Notes: a model not told the origin generated them from the letters alone. DNA of 30,076 bases from Plakobranchus ocellatus (GCA_019648995.1 BLXT01004481.1:524189-554264); one strand, 5' to 3'. Numbered from the stretch's first letter, positions 1 through 11,079 are shown. Numbers and translations are program-made.

Positions 1-324
1 CCTCTACATTACTGTTTTACATTATATTTTTACCCTGTTGTTTTCCAATACAAGTGTAGTTCTTTCCTTTTTCTAAGTTGTGTTGCCCAAAATGATCTAT
101 CTACATCTTGTTTGACATACAATATGCCATAATGTATTCTCTACACTTTGCTGGCGATAGCTCTTGTTGTGTGTGACGTTTTCAAACAATTGGCCCACAC
201 AGACAAATTAAGATAATCGATTCCGCTTTGCAAGAATTTTATAACTAGGGTCATGTACATACAATGAGATATTTGTCTTTCTTGCGTAAGTAATGCATTA
301 TGCAATGTTTTTTTAGCTACGTGC
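1..324. other. Flank left of the first transposon, no gene seen
   Basis: AT-rich sequence with no reading frame resembling a known protein and no splice-bounded exon. It serves here as the left flank of the transposon that begins at 329; its last bases lead into the AAAT target-site copy at 325-328. Confidence 0.5.
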
Positions 325-328
325 AAAT

Positions 329-361
329 CACGGGTGGTATTGATCAGGGACGTAAGGGACA
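329..361 (+). repeat. Left terminal inverted repeat of the transposon
   Basis: 33 bp beginning CACGGGTGGTATTGAT and ending in GACGTAAGGGACA. It pairs with the complement of 4082-4114, differing at positions 2, 9 and 17 only. The AAAT just outside matches the AAAT outside the right end. Confidence 0.88.
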
Positions 362-522
362 CTTTTTACGAAAACCACTTTTTTGATTATCCTTAGTCCC
401 TAGTTCCTCCCGCGCATTTTTAGCTGGGTTTCATTGCTCTAGCCTAATTAAAACTATAGCTATTAAACATTTTGCATTACTCGTATATGTGTACGGTATC
501 ATATAACCCGCTTTTGATTACA

Positions 523-598
523 GACGTAATAGCCAATACGACCCATTGTACAAGAAATATTAGTTAAATACAGTCGTAAAGGCCTATGCGACTGTATT
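523..598 (+). promoter_or_regulatory. Left subterminal GTCGTAA-type motifs with a perfect hairpin
   Basis: GACGTAA lies at 523-529 and GTCGTAA at 573-579. The latter sits in a perfect 10-bp inverted repeat, AATACAGTCG (567-576) facing CGACTGTATT (589-598) across a 12-base loop. The same CGTAA core occurs inside both terminal repeats and several times at the right end. Repeated subterminal motifs of this kind usually serve as transposase binding sites; that role is inferred here. Confidence 0.5.
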
Positions 599-599
599 C

Positions 600-1740
600 A
601 ATGACACATTTAGCTCGGCTCAAAAACTGAAGATAGACAATTTTGTGTTCCTTATGTCTATATCGTATTCGAACTTGACCGGTGTGTTGGGGACGAAGAT
701 CGCATGGCCTAATTATTGTTCAACTTGTTATGAAAAAAAAAATCTAAGAATAAAACTGTTAGCGTACTTAACAGTAACCTCATGATCGCATTGGAAATTT
801 TAAATGGTTATGGTAGGTTTGATATTACTCAGTACCTATCCTTGCTATGGTCATCGGCTTCGCAATTTTGGCTGCTATTCTAAGAAATAAAAATCGGTCA
901 TTGCGTTCAATGAAGACATTGGGCCCCCCTATCCGCTCTCCCTGACCTAACTAATGATAGAAGTAGGTCACAAATAGTTATTAATGCCTATCAAATTTTC
1001 AAATGTCATATCTGCACCAATGAGACTCACATCGATAAACCATTCTTTAATTATGCTTTTCTTTAAAAACTTTTGTTCGCAATATATTACCATCGCGATA
1101 ATAGTGTTTATATCAGTATCAAAGTTGTATCATTTATTGGAACAAACGCGCCTTTTTCTGAGCTGCTTGAGTGATGCACATGCAAATCTACAAAGAAAGG
1201 GAAGACATTTTTATCATTGTTTAAAAAGTATTATTTTTATGCGAAGCCAGCCAATGATTACAAGATAAACCCGTTATTGCTCAGTTCTTTGTAGTAATTT
1301 ATTTACATTTCATAATCTTAAATCTAGGCTTTTAAGCTTTACATAGACCAATCACGGTTTTTTTTTGGTTTTTTTTTTAACAGAATGAAGTGTTTCTCTG
1401 ATGATTTTAAGGGATTACAGATAGTCCAGTTTTATATGTAATTTTTTTGTTTTGTTTTCTGCTTTTAAATATTTTTACAAATGTTGTAGAAATGTTAACT
1501 TATAAACATGTACTTATTTGGTCCTAGAAACAATGAAACTGATCGTCGTTTCTGTGTTTGTATCCATTTCAATGTTTATCACAATCAAACAAGCGACATA
1601 TTTTGTCCATTCAGTAATTTGTTTCCTGCCACTCTTCGGTGACAACCAATATCTCCTTTTTTTGTTTTTACCATGATGCTCAGCACTAATGTTTACTACA
1701 TAACCGACAACAAGTCTTCTGTATGAGCGACTGCGCATCA
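600..1740. other. Left internal arm of the transposon, no gene seen
   Basis: AT-rich and without a supported coding region. A 94-residue open frame at 984-1268 has no recognisable domain. The stretch lies between the subterminal motifs and the first decayed coding block. Confidence 0.5.
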
Positions 1741-1748
1741 AGGCATGC

Positions 1749-2350
1749 CAGCATCTAAAGCTCCTGGTCGTCAGTGCATGTTCAAAGCCCTGGCTAGTGC
1801 AATGGCGAACGAGAAACTTTCAGTTGAAGCCTGGGCGTAGAAAACCGGACGTCGATCGCATTCTCAAAGTTGGAGACTAGTTGTGTATAAACTCTTGCAT
1901 ACAAGAATCGTTTCCAATAGTGGACGACCTGACAAGGCTGGTATGGGTAGATGGAGTTAACTTCAAAATAGATCTGCAGGAGCCCTTTTTAAGATCTCTG
2001 ACCATCAGAGTCAGGCCCTATGCTTTCATTGAGGAGGCCTTAAATGGAGTGCCCGAGTACACCATTTTAACTATAGGCTCTCATACACCAGGCTACTCAA
2101 TGTGCCTCATGAAAAAGAAAGAGAGCTTCTACATATTTGACTGTCACTCAAAAGACGAGAAAGGGATGCCAGTGCCAGAATGGACAGCTATTATAACAAA
2201 TGAGACACTTTTGCGTGAGGAATCTTATAGTTTTCCGATCAAATGAAATACTTTAGAGAGCGAAGACATACCCCTCATTGCTTTCAAAACTTTAAAAGAC
2301 CTTGTAGAGAGTAAACGTAAAGGTAAAGAGCAAAACAAAGAAACCCCAAA
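1749..2350 (+). pseudogene. Decayed cysteine-peptidase-like domain (C76/UL36-tegument type) inside the transposon
   Basis: The start of the block encodes GRQCMFKALASAM followed by SVEAW, the usual arrangement around the nucleophile cysteine of C76-like peptidases (G-x-Q-C, then a tryptophan upstream of an IL-x-x-GD segment). Further on, within 1881-2246, come the blocks LTIGSHTPGYSM and FYIFDCHSKDEKGMP; FD-x-HS is where these proteins keep the active-site Asp/His. Herpesvirus large tegument proteins have this fold and use it as a deubiquitinase, but similar domains are common in invertebrate multicopy genes, so the match does not imply a virus. The block is broken. A lysine/proline-rich linker (TPTKPKKPEQHKYW) follows at about 2470-2520 and leads straight into the transposase-like block on the same strand, suggesting one ancestral multidomain protein or two adjacent genes of one element. 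Family naming is from memory of motifs. Confidence 0.6.
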
Positions 2351-2394
2351 TTCACCGGCCGCTCAATTTAGCAACAAACAAAAAGCAAAGGAAT

Positions 2395-3290
2395 TCGTGA
2401 CTGACATTTTACAGCATCAGTCGCCTTCTCCGAAAAATTTTTGCCAGATATCGGAACTCTAATGCTGACGATGACGTCGACTACACCCCAACCAAACCAA
2501 AGAAGCCTGAACAGCACAAATATTGGGTTCAACCTAGGGTGGTGAAGTATGGTTGTGGTGAAAGATGCAGGCATCAATGCAAATCAATGATAACACAAAG
2601 CAATCGAAAGAGCATATGTCATAACTTCTGGCAGCTTGGTTGTCTCTTGAGGCAACGTGACTTTCAGGCAAACAGTGTTTTTGCAAAGGAAAAGAAAAAA
2701 AATGCAAAAGGTTAATCACGTAGAAAATGTTTCCTGAATCGGACATTTTTAATGAATGGAAGGCAGGTTGAAGTGTGTAAGAAGTTTTTTTCTTGACAGC
2801 TTTGTTACCTCAGTGCAGAACTCAGTCTTGAGAAAATGTATAATTTGAACCTGGATGAGAGAGGAGCCGTTACAAAAAGTGTAGTTAGGTTATCAAATTA
2901 CAAACAGGTATTTTATTCTGAGTATAACCTAGGATTTTTAAGACGTTCAAAGAAAAGTGTGACTTTTGTACAGAATTCGGAAACAGGCAGGACAAAGAAA
3001 GTATGCGTGAAGAGTATGATCAGCATCATAGAATGAAAGATAAAGTCAGGGATTTGAAAAACATTGATAAAAACAGAGCAATGACAGATTGTTCTTTTTC
3101 AGCCGCTACTTTTGATTTAGATGTTTTAATGACACAAAGAGATCCTGCTACAGAAGGCGAAGTAGCACATACAATTGTTAATTTATGAGTATGGTTCAGA
3201 TTTAGGAGTTAACAATATTTGAAACGAAAGAAGTAGAATGAGAGGATCCCTTATCAGTTATAGCATTATGTATAATCTGTCTTTGAATAA
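2395..3290 (+). pseudogene. Decayed transposase-like protein, N-terminal half (DUF7869-type family)
   Basis: A series of blocks appears in the order known from large families of 'uncharacterized' invertebrate proteins: a cysteine cluster CGERCRHQCKS (about 2554-2586); FWQLGCLLRQRDF (about 2625-2663), then a basic stretch ending in a stop; NGRQVEVCKKFFL (about 2755-2793); YKQVFYSEYNLGF (2899-2937); CDFCTEF (2958-2978); a charged, probably coiled-coil stretch with REEYDQHHRMKDK; and FDLDVLM (about 3111-3131), with MYNLSL near 3269. The frame changes between the YNLGF block and the CDFC block, and the first half contains stops, so it is not functional. In the family the next part is an RNase H-like core with a DNxxGQN-type motif; nothing like it is seen before the right arm begins, indicating an internal deletion. 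Transposase activity is inferred from multicopy occurrence and from its position between terminal repeats. Confidence 0.68.
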
Positions 3291-3442
3291 ATTAATGTGT
3301 TGTTGTTTTTTAATAAATTAATGGGCATTATTTTGTGTGCGTGTGTGTGTGAATTCAATATTATTGAGCCAAGCGGTACAAAAGGAATACATGTAGTAAA
3401 GAATGGTGACGAAAGGGTTGAGAATGAGACACACGCAAAGTG

Positions 3443-3445
<3 letters not shown>

Positions 3446-3522
<77 letters not shown>
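3446..3522. repeat. (AG)n microsatellite
   Basis: About 77 bp of nearly uninterrupted GA dinucleotides with a single GATAG break near 3479. It lies in the right arm of the transposon. The serine/leucine and arginine/glutamate open frames crossing it are products of the repeat, not genes. Confidence 0.97.
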
Positions 3523-3523
<1 letters not shown>

Positions 3524-3757
3524 ATTAATTTGCGTGAAAAGCAAATAATTATGATACATGTCTTTGAGTTATTACTTACATTATTTTGGTGGCTTCAAAA
3601 CAAACCAACACAAAACTTTGTAAGGATCATGTTTTGATTTATCCAGGTTATGAAGTCAAAATACTTCATAGGGCGCACAAAGTCTGCTGAGAAAGCAAGT
3701 GAATACAAAAGATACAAGCAATAGCAGCATTCCTCTCAAAAAAAAACAACAAAAAAC

Positions 3758-3942
3758 GTCGTAACAAAATTAACGCCCATCAATTACAATTGGAACAAAA
3801 TATTAGTGAAAAAGAGTCGTAAGGGACATTACGACTTAATTCTATAACAAAGATTGTCTCCCCAGGGGTCGTAACATCCCATACATCTATAATCAATGAC
3901 GAAATTTATAGCGCCAACAGTCGTAAGTCCTCTACGGCGTAA
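3758..3942 (+). promoter_or_regulatory. Right subterminal GTCGTAA motif array
   Basis: GTCGTAA occurs at 3758-3764, 3816-3822, 3868-3874 and 3920-3926, with TTACGAC at 3829-3835 and a GGCGTAA variant near 3936. The second copy forms a perfect 8-bp inverted repeat, AGTCGTAA against TTACGACT, around GGGACA, the hexamer that also follows the same core in the terminal repeats. Spacing of the direct copies is close to 50-58 bp. This looks like a set of protein-binding sites at a transposon end; the binding role is inferred. Confidence 0.55.
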
Positions 3943-4081
3943 ACTAATTAAAGCACAGCACAACAGCTAACACTACAGCATGCAGCGTGTAAAATTGAAT
4001 ATTATATCAAAGGAGCATAATTTTTTAACAAAAATTGCCGAAATGAGACAGTTTTTTTCTTCTCCTGAACAATTAGCAAAA

Positions 4082-4114
4082 TGTCCCTTACGTCCCTAAT
4101 CAATATCACCCGCG
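4082..4114 (-). repeat. Right terminal inverted repeat of the transposon
   Basis: The complement begins CGCGGGTGATATTGATT and ends GACGTAAGGGACA, matching 329-361 at 30 of 33 positions. It is followed directly by AAAT (4115-4118). Confidence 0.88.
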
Positions 4115-4614
4115 AAATAGAATGTTGCAATCGGAGGAGTTAAAAGTAAAATTTTAAGTAATCAAAATAACATAATTAATAAGAAGCAAGTGCAGTTCAC
4201 GCATGCCAATTTGTTCACTGATCTGAGTTGACCGGTCAATGGCTTGATTTCATTTTACAGTGTAATATCTTAAACTTCAAAACAATGTTAGTTTGTTATG
4301 CTCTGATGAGATTAGCTTCCCAACTTATTTGTTTGGGGTCAGGCCCGCGAATGTGATGATATGGAATACAGTTGGATTTTTTTTTAATTTTAAAACGCCT
4401 CATATGTTTTTGTATGTTTACGAATCAATGTGTTTAAAGTCTTGTGGTGGCAAATTTTTTAGTCTGCTTCGACACCTGGGTTAGTGAGTTTTATTCCTCA
4501 AACATTAATGTGTTCACATCTTAATTATTTGGTGAATTTAAAAATTGGCTATCCCTCAATCTCTAGGAGAGTGACTGAAATATTACTCTTTTCTCTTTGA
4601 AACTAAGGATAATT

Positions 4615-4665
<51 letters not shown>

Positions 4666-4669
4666 NNNN

Positions 4670-4710
<41 letters not shown>

Positions 4711-4712
4711 AC
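4615..4712. repeat. (CA)n/(TA)n compound microsatellite with an assembly gap
   Basis: About 25 bp of AC dinucleotides pass into TA dinucleotides that continue to 4712. Four unresolved bases (N) at 4666-4669 lie within the TA part, so the true length of this tract is unknown. Confidence 0.97.
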
Positions 4713-5333
4713 CGAACTTTTGCTTTTCAAAATGAATAACAGTAATAATAGTATTTCTTCAAACTTCTACTTTTCACCTTTTCACATATTTTGATTATTA
4801 GTGTTTTCTTTACTATAGTTCAGCTCTTTTCAATAATTTGAAGAAATATGAAGGATAAACATCATATGAAATGTATGATGATAATACACATTAATATTAC
4901 AACAACAACAAAACAAAAAAAAAAGACTCATGGAAATCAAATTAAAGTCAAAGGAGCTTTATTGTTTTTTTTCTCTATATCCATGCTTCTATACACATTT
5001 TCAATCATGCATGCATATGCAAACATACACTGTATACATATAGTTATTTTTTTAAAAAAGGACACAATTATTTCCTGAATATGTTCAAGTCAAATGACAA
5101 TCACAACCCAAACTCAAATGATAGCTTTGCATATTGGTTACAAATTATTCTTCTGTTTTTTTGTTAGCATAGGCTTTTTTTTCCTTTGGTAGAGCATATG
5201 CCACAACATTAACATGAAAATACACACACGATTTATTTTTAACTACTTTGTTAAATAACATGAAAGCGTCACCTTATACAAGTCAAATCATGGCCCTAAA
5301 ACAACGTTTGCAACACCAAAGGTTCAAGTTTTG

Positions 5334-5336
<3 letters not shown>

Positions 5337-5395
<59 letters not shown>
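5337..5395. repeat. (TA)n microsatellite
   Basis: About 59 bp of uninterrupted TA dinucleotides. Confidence 0.97.
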
Positions 5396-5398
<3 letters not shown>

Positions 5399-5582
5399 GC
5401 TGTGAAAGAAAGCTCATATTTATCTATTACCAAGAAGTTGTATACAGGCACCTCAAAATCCAAAGCTCTACCTCCAAATGACCAAGTTCAGCCTCCGCAA
5501 TTTTCACCCAATCGAGTAAGCTGTGATACATTGGGAAAAAATGGTTAAAATTAACAAAAGCAGTACTTTCCATTATTCAAGA

Positions 5583-6066
5583 TTAAGGTAAGCCAGTGTT
5601 CCCTCAGTGCTCCTGGTGAAAATAAGTCTAAATGACCTACCATGCACCAAGTTAAATATAAGCTAAATTCCTTATGGCTCACGCCAAAGTTCCCTAAATG
5701 TTGCAAGCAGAATATAACTAGCCACAGATCTCTTCCATGTCACAAGCTTAACGTAAGCTAAAGATCCCTACAATGTCACAAGTTCAACATAAGCCAGAGA
5801 TCTCTATAATGTGCCAAATTGAATAAAAGCATAAAATCTCTACCCTGTCACAAGTTCAACTTAGGTGCAAGTTTTCTACCATGAAACTAACATAAGCCGA
5901 AGAGATCTACCATGTCATAAGTTGAAGCCAGAGTTCCCTTTCATGCCCTAGCTAAACATAAGCCAGACATCTGTATCATGTCACAAGTTGAAAATAAGGC
6001 AGAGATCGCTGCTGCGTTACAAGTTGAATATCTCTATCATGTCACAAGTTGGACACAAGCCAGAGG
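5583..6066. repeat. Diverged minisatellite, unit about 36 bp
   Basis: Roughly 13 degenerate copies of a unit built from the parts CATGTCACAAGTTGAACATA, AGCCAGAG and ATCTCTAC. The clearest copies lie between about 5740 and 6066; those at the left end are more diverged. Unit length varies through small insertions and deletions. No coding meaning is apparent. Confidence 0.85.
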
Positions 6067-9000
6067 CGAAGTGTGATATCTGAAAATTACAACTAGAACA
6101 CCGTTAGATATATGAATATTCTCATTGTTTTGGTTAAGCATCAGAACTAATGCTTTCACACTTGATACCTCTATTGTATTCACACCAAAACCATGGTAGA
6201 CACAAAAAAGAAAATTCTTTTCATACTGCTCAACAATATTAACAGGAAAGAAGCACAGTCTTACTTCTCTCATACAATTGTTTAATGTATTCTGAAAAAA
6301 ATAAAGCCAATTTTGCTTGATGAACATAAAAACAGTGTCATGACATTCATGGTGATACAAATACGATTAAATTGTTGCTCTTCAGTAAGAGTTGCTCTGT
6401 ATTTTCAGACCCTTTGTTAGCATGTCTCATGAGAGAGGCAAATTTTTCACATTTTCAAATTTCAACTATTGATAATGCAAGGATACAAGAATGATATGCA
6501 GAAACAAAACTCAAAAGCATTTTTAAATATGTGGACTGTGATTTATTTGCCTAATATTGAACCAGAACATTATTGAGTATTAGGTAATTAAATGAGACAT
6601 CTAAAGCTGCAGTCATCACTTTATATCAATTTTTTTTAAGTCAATGCTTAACAGTTAAAGACTGATACTTGATATTGAGTGATTAAATCTATAAAAAGTT
6701 GCATTGTATAAAAAGCAATTATTCAGAGATGCCAACTGACCCTAGGAAAACCCCCAAACTTTTCCATGATTGTGCGCTACAGTGCGCAACACCATAACAA
6801 ATGTCATAAGTTCAAGTTGTGATAATCAAACTGCACTTTTGGCATCAAATAGAACACAAGTGAAATCTCCACTGGGTTTTAAGTAAGATATGTTGGTTTT
6901 GACCGTTTTGCCCCAGCTGAATGAAAGCCTTGTTACCTTAACTCTAAGCTGGAGACAAAATGGCCTATCTTTACACCTTAATTCTTATTTTGAATGGGAA
7001 GACTTAATGAGAAAGTAGTCTTATTTTGACTACAACTTGGATTACCCTTTCTTTAGCTAAAGTTTCACTGAAAGCCTAGAAACTGCCCAAACATATAGTC
7101 GATAGATAAAACCAAACTTGATGTAGATCCTTAGTTGATTTTCAAATCGAAATGTTTTAGGAACAGGAGAAATCAGTAGTGAAAAAAACAAACTTACAAT
7201 TTTAGCTAAATCTCTCATAAATCTTGTAAATTCCCAGGTTTTAATTTAAATCCGATCTTATATCTAAGCCCAGATAATCTTTTCTCAAAAGAATATTTTG
7301 TCAAGATCACAATGAACTTCTCAATTTGGTTCTAGATCTAGATCTAATAGCTCCCACAAATTGAATTATACTGTGTTTTCCTCTCTTTCACTTAAATAAG
7401 TAGATCATGTCTAGTCATTCTAGACATAAAAACTGATTTAAACATTTTAAATATAGATTCTATAGGCCTTTCGCAAATAGATGTATGAATGATTAGCCTA
7501 AGAGACATCAAACGGCTTTATTCCGTGTATCACAATTAAAAAATGAAGCCAGGTACTTAGGTTCATTGGATCTTGCTGACTATAAATATAACTTTTAGTT
7601 ATTGTATCGTTTTAAGAAAACCAGAATAGTTTGAGTTAATTAAATTTACTCATTATAATTATAATTAACAATATGGTTAATGATCCACAAAAATAAAATG
7701 GAAGCCATCTTGTTTCAAAACAAAACAATTGCATGGAGCACTTCCATTCCAAGTTTCTTTCTAAAAATTTTTAATAGACTGAATTTTCAGGCTGGAGCTT
7801 TGCTGGGCGGAACTTTGGGTAAAAATTGGGGATTTCTCTACAAAAATCAAGAAAAGGCCAGAAATCTGGCCAAACCAGAAATTTGACATCACTGATTATT
7901 TATTGATTTCTTTTACTGCTTTGAAATAGAGAGGACCGGCTATTGTAAAAGTGTTAATTTTTTAAGCAATTGTAAATACATTTATTGAATTCTTACAAAT
8001 ACTTAATTCAGACTTTTAAAGCCCTTTCACCATTTTTTGTTTGCAAACAATCAGAATTCTTTTTTCTTCTGTTCAAAATAAAGGCAATTATTTAAAATGA
8101 AAAGCATATTTTTGGTGAAATTAATATTACAATCATAATATTCGAATGCTGATATATACACAATGCAATGAACAGATTTCACTAATCATGACTTCATTAT
8201 ATACAGACATAATTTACATGAAAAAATATATCAAAAGTAAAAAAGATTTGAGTAAATAGCACCAATTTGTTTCCATAATACCAGAACATTTATAATAAAT
8301 TAAAAAGTAAATCATTCCAAATTCATGCAAGAGTTCAAATAGAGTTTAAAAAAACAACTTGATCAATAAAGCTGGTAAAATCTTACATAACTCATAATCT
8401 GAAAATTAAGTATCTTTTGTCTTGAGACCATTCCAGCTCGGCATATGTCCCATTTTTTTAAAAAAATCAAAATCATTGATAAAGCCCCAAACACTTTTAA
8501 GTGCGCATTGCAATGGTGGAAACTAAATCAAAGTAGGTCAATTTAGGGGTAAAAAATAATCTTTTATGCAATGAGAAGGATGGACTATTTTTATTTTAAC
8601 ATCATTTTCCCTCAAAAGTGTCATTTGCAACATCTAATTAGGGTTGACTGGGGTCAAGACCCTATTTGACTCATTTGACCTTTCACAATGTTGTATTTTT
8701 CCCTTTCAACCCTAACAATAATTTTTTTGGGCAGGTAGGGAGAGGGGTGGGTGGCTAAATGGGCTAGCTCTTTAGAAAAAAAAAATTGACAAGAAAACAT
8801 AAATTATAAACACTGATACACTCTGCCTTACAATAATACACTAGGAAAGTAGAAACAAGGGGGGTAAAATGAATCCAATACTAGAAGGAGGTAGCCATTT
8901 TATTTTATTTCCCTTGGCATACTGCATTGGCAGGTATTTGCCATTGCTTCCCTTGCTGCCTTTACGTTTATCTAGTCATAAGAAACATACTTATCTAATA

Positions 9001-10680
9001 AATGCCAGGGGCCAAAAAGTGTGTCCTTCCCATTGTGCTACTGCTTGCAGTAAAGCATGAATATATACTATAAAAAAAACACTGAATAGATTTCTTGACA
9101 CCAAACCTTGTCAGTCTCTAGCCAAAAAGCACATCCTTGAGTGGGGAGATTAAATTGCAACTTTAACTTAGATAACTTTTTTTTTTATCCTAATGCTAAT
9201 TTTTTTTGTAATATTATAGTCTTTGAGTAGAACTAATAAACTTAAATTTCTTTAATTGAATGGCTTAGAAAAAATATATTTATACGTTCCTTCAAAACAT
9301 TGTTAACATATGATTGTGATCTCACTGTTTAAGGAGATATAACATTTCACAACCAAAGACCTTAATTAACAAATTTTCAGGGAGTAAACAAGACAAAAAA
9401 AAAGGTTCCTCAAGAACTGCTGGCAAGGAGTAGCAATCTAACTGAGAACTTTTGTCAGCAAAACCTATCAATATAGGAAGATGGTGATTTTGGAGAGACA
9501 AAAGAGGGAGCAAAGAAACATTTCTAATAAGAAATGTTTTCTTTAAAAGTTCTATACTGCTTTACTGAAGAGCCAATTACATTCATGCAAACACCCTGCA
9601 CTGAATCGATAATTGGGTTTTTTGTCTGTTTTATCACTAGCTGCACTATGTATTTCCTCAGCATTTTATGTCCATTATGTCCATGGAATCATCAGATTTA
9701 TTTAAACCAGTTGGAACCATTAAAAAAAAACATTAAAACAGCTTTAATCACATAAAAAAAATATATATATATAAATGCAAATTCCCTCTTCACCCTTTGC
9801 CTTTCTAGAGCAAAGATCAGCAACCAATAATGTCCAATGCTTTCTAACTTGAGCTATCCTTCCCAATGGTTCCAGCTGTGCGTGGATCATTTGGGACTTT
9901 TTTTAATGCAACCTGTGGTTAAGTATTAATGTTTCAGTATTTTTTCTTATCATTTATTTAATTTGAGTTATAATATAAAAGAAAAAGACCAAATAAAAAT
10001 GAATCCACAAAAAGCACCTGGATAGCATTTGTTGTAATAAATAAAACGAAATTGAACACTCTAGACTTACCTAATAGTTACATGACATTTTAGACTAAAT
10101 TATTCAAAACCAATCACAACTCTAGGGCATTTTTATACACATACTTGTCCCAAAACTTCAATCTAGTGCCAAATAATGTACCTCATTATATGAATTATTG
10201 GTGAAAATGAAGTCAGATGATTTTTTTCTCAGGTCTGTCATGCGCACTAAATTAAATCTCACTTTAGACAGATACAAACTCAAACAGATCATTGTACATA
10301 TGTCTTGAGACCAGCCAAACAAGTCACAATTTTTATTTCATGCTTTTTTAGCCCGTTGAAACCTAAAAAAGCAATATTGACATTAAATCTCTCCATGACA
10401 TCATCATTTTGAGGACTGGACATTCACTTGTTGGTATTTGTATGACGAAAGATTCTACGTAATATTAAAATATTTACCAAAAGTAGTATTCAAAAAAGCA
10501 TCTCCCAAGTCTTTCCTCACCTTCAACAATAGACAATTTCAAAATTCAAATTTAGAACGTTCAGTGTCTTGAAGAAGCTTGACTTGTTATAAGTAAAACG
10601 ACAAAAGTAACATATAAAACTGCATACAGACTGAGTTATGCTGGTATATCACACAGTACTAGACATGTATAAATGACTTT
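6067..10680. other. Long AT-rich stretch downstream of the GLT8D1-like gene, no gene seen
   Basis: No open frame here has a recognisable domain, and I found no RNA gene. It contains a TCTAGATCTAGATC run near 7333 like the denser cluster at 21.8 kb. Part of its right side could be distal 3' untranslated sequence of the minus-strand gene. Confidence 0.5.
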
Positions 10681-10686
10681 TTTATT
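10681..10686 (-). terminator. Candidate polyadenylation signal for the GLT8D1-like gene
   Basis: The minus strand reads AATAAA here, 209 bases beyond the stop codon at 10895-10897. It is the first canonical hexamer I noticed downstream; others lie further on (for example near 10333). In AT-rich DNA the hexamer is frequent by chance. Confidence 0.35.
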
Positions 10687-10894
10687 TGTGTCAATAAGAT
10701 CTAATTCCATTTTGTAAATCCTCAGTACTCTCCAAATCAGTGATAATAGCCATGCAACAACTTATAAATCAAAAGCCATGGACATATTGTTTACTCCTAG
10801 ACAAACAATTAACTACCCTGAGATTTAAAAAAGAAAAATAAGAAAAATTAATAGCTGGACCTTATTTGAAAAACTCATTGCAGAAAAGTATGTA

Positions 10895-11079
10895 TTAAGC
10901 TTGAAGGCCTCTTCCTCTCCTCACAGGTCTAAATTTGCCACTGGGATCTGGAACGAAATACTTGTCCCAGACATCACTATGCTGTGCAACGCGTCCCCAT
11001 GGCTTGAATTTTCCATTCCAGTGAAGGAGCTTAGCATGGGATATGAATGACTTGCTGTAACTAGTGCCTGATGTCCAGC
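10895..11079 (-). CDS. GLT8D1: GLT8D1-like coding exon 10 with stop
   Basis: Encodes HAKLLHWNGKFKPWG, the HxGxxKPW motif whose histidine contributes to metal binding in GT8 enzymes, then DVWDKYFVPDPSGKF and an arginine-rich tail ending at a TAA codon at 10895-10897. Acceptor ctGTTAG. Confidence 0.96.

Larger units (their letters stand above)
329..4114 (+). mobile_element. DNA transposon with terminal inverted repeats, unclassified superfamily
   Basis: The two ends are inverted copies of each other over 33 bp with 3 mismatches; both begin with the consensus CRCGGGTGRTATTGAT. Directly outside both ends stands AAAT (325-328 and 4115-4118), which fits a 4-bp target-site duplication, so the unit is 3786 bp. 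Inside lie, in order, a non-coding left arm with GTCGTAA-like motifs, a decayed cysteine-peptidase-like block (about 1749-2350), a decayed transposase-like block (about 2395-3290), an (AG)n tract, and a right arm dense in GTCGTAA motifs. The transposase-like block stops before the part of the family that would hold the catalytic core, so this copy is internally deleted and cannot be autonomous. A 4-bp duplication is compatible with Sola or Ginger-type elements, but the ends and protein do not let me choose from memory. What is seen: ends, flanking AAAT, contents. Inferred: that the proteins belong to the element rather than being passengers. Confidence 0.82.
4119..5582. other. AT-rich intergenic stretch, no gene seen
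   Basis: No supported gene or recognisable mobile-element protein. It holds two long dinucleotide tracts listed separately. The open frames crossing 4597-4794 and 5248-5481 owe their length to those tracts. Confidence 0.55.

Noticed and set aside
984-1268. 94-residue plus-strand open frame in the left arm of the transposon
   Set aside because: No domain, no similarity to transposon proteins, and a composition expected of AT-rich DNA.
1749-2350. Reading the peptidase-like block as an integrated herpes-like virus
   Set aside because: Only the peptidase motif is shared; there are no other viral genes, and the block sits within DNA-transposon ends beside a transposase-like protein.
2368-2746. 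Minus-strand open frames opposite the transposase-like block
   Set aside because: They are shadows of the plus-strand fossil, whose cysteine cluster and FW-x-LG block identify the coding strand.
3266-3637. Open frames with Ser/Leu and Arg/Glu runs on both strands
   Set aside because: They are translations of the (AG)n microsatellite and have no other protein features.
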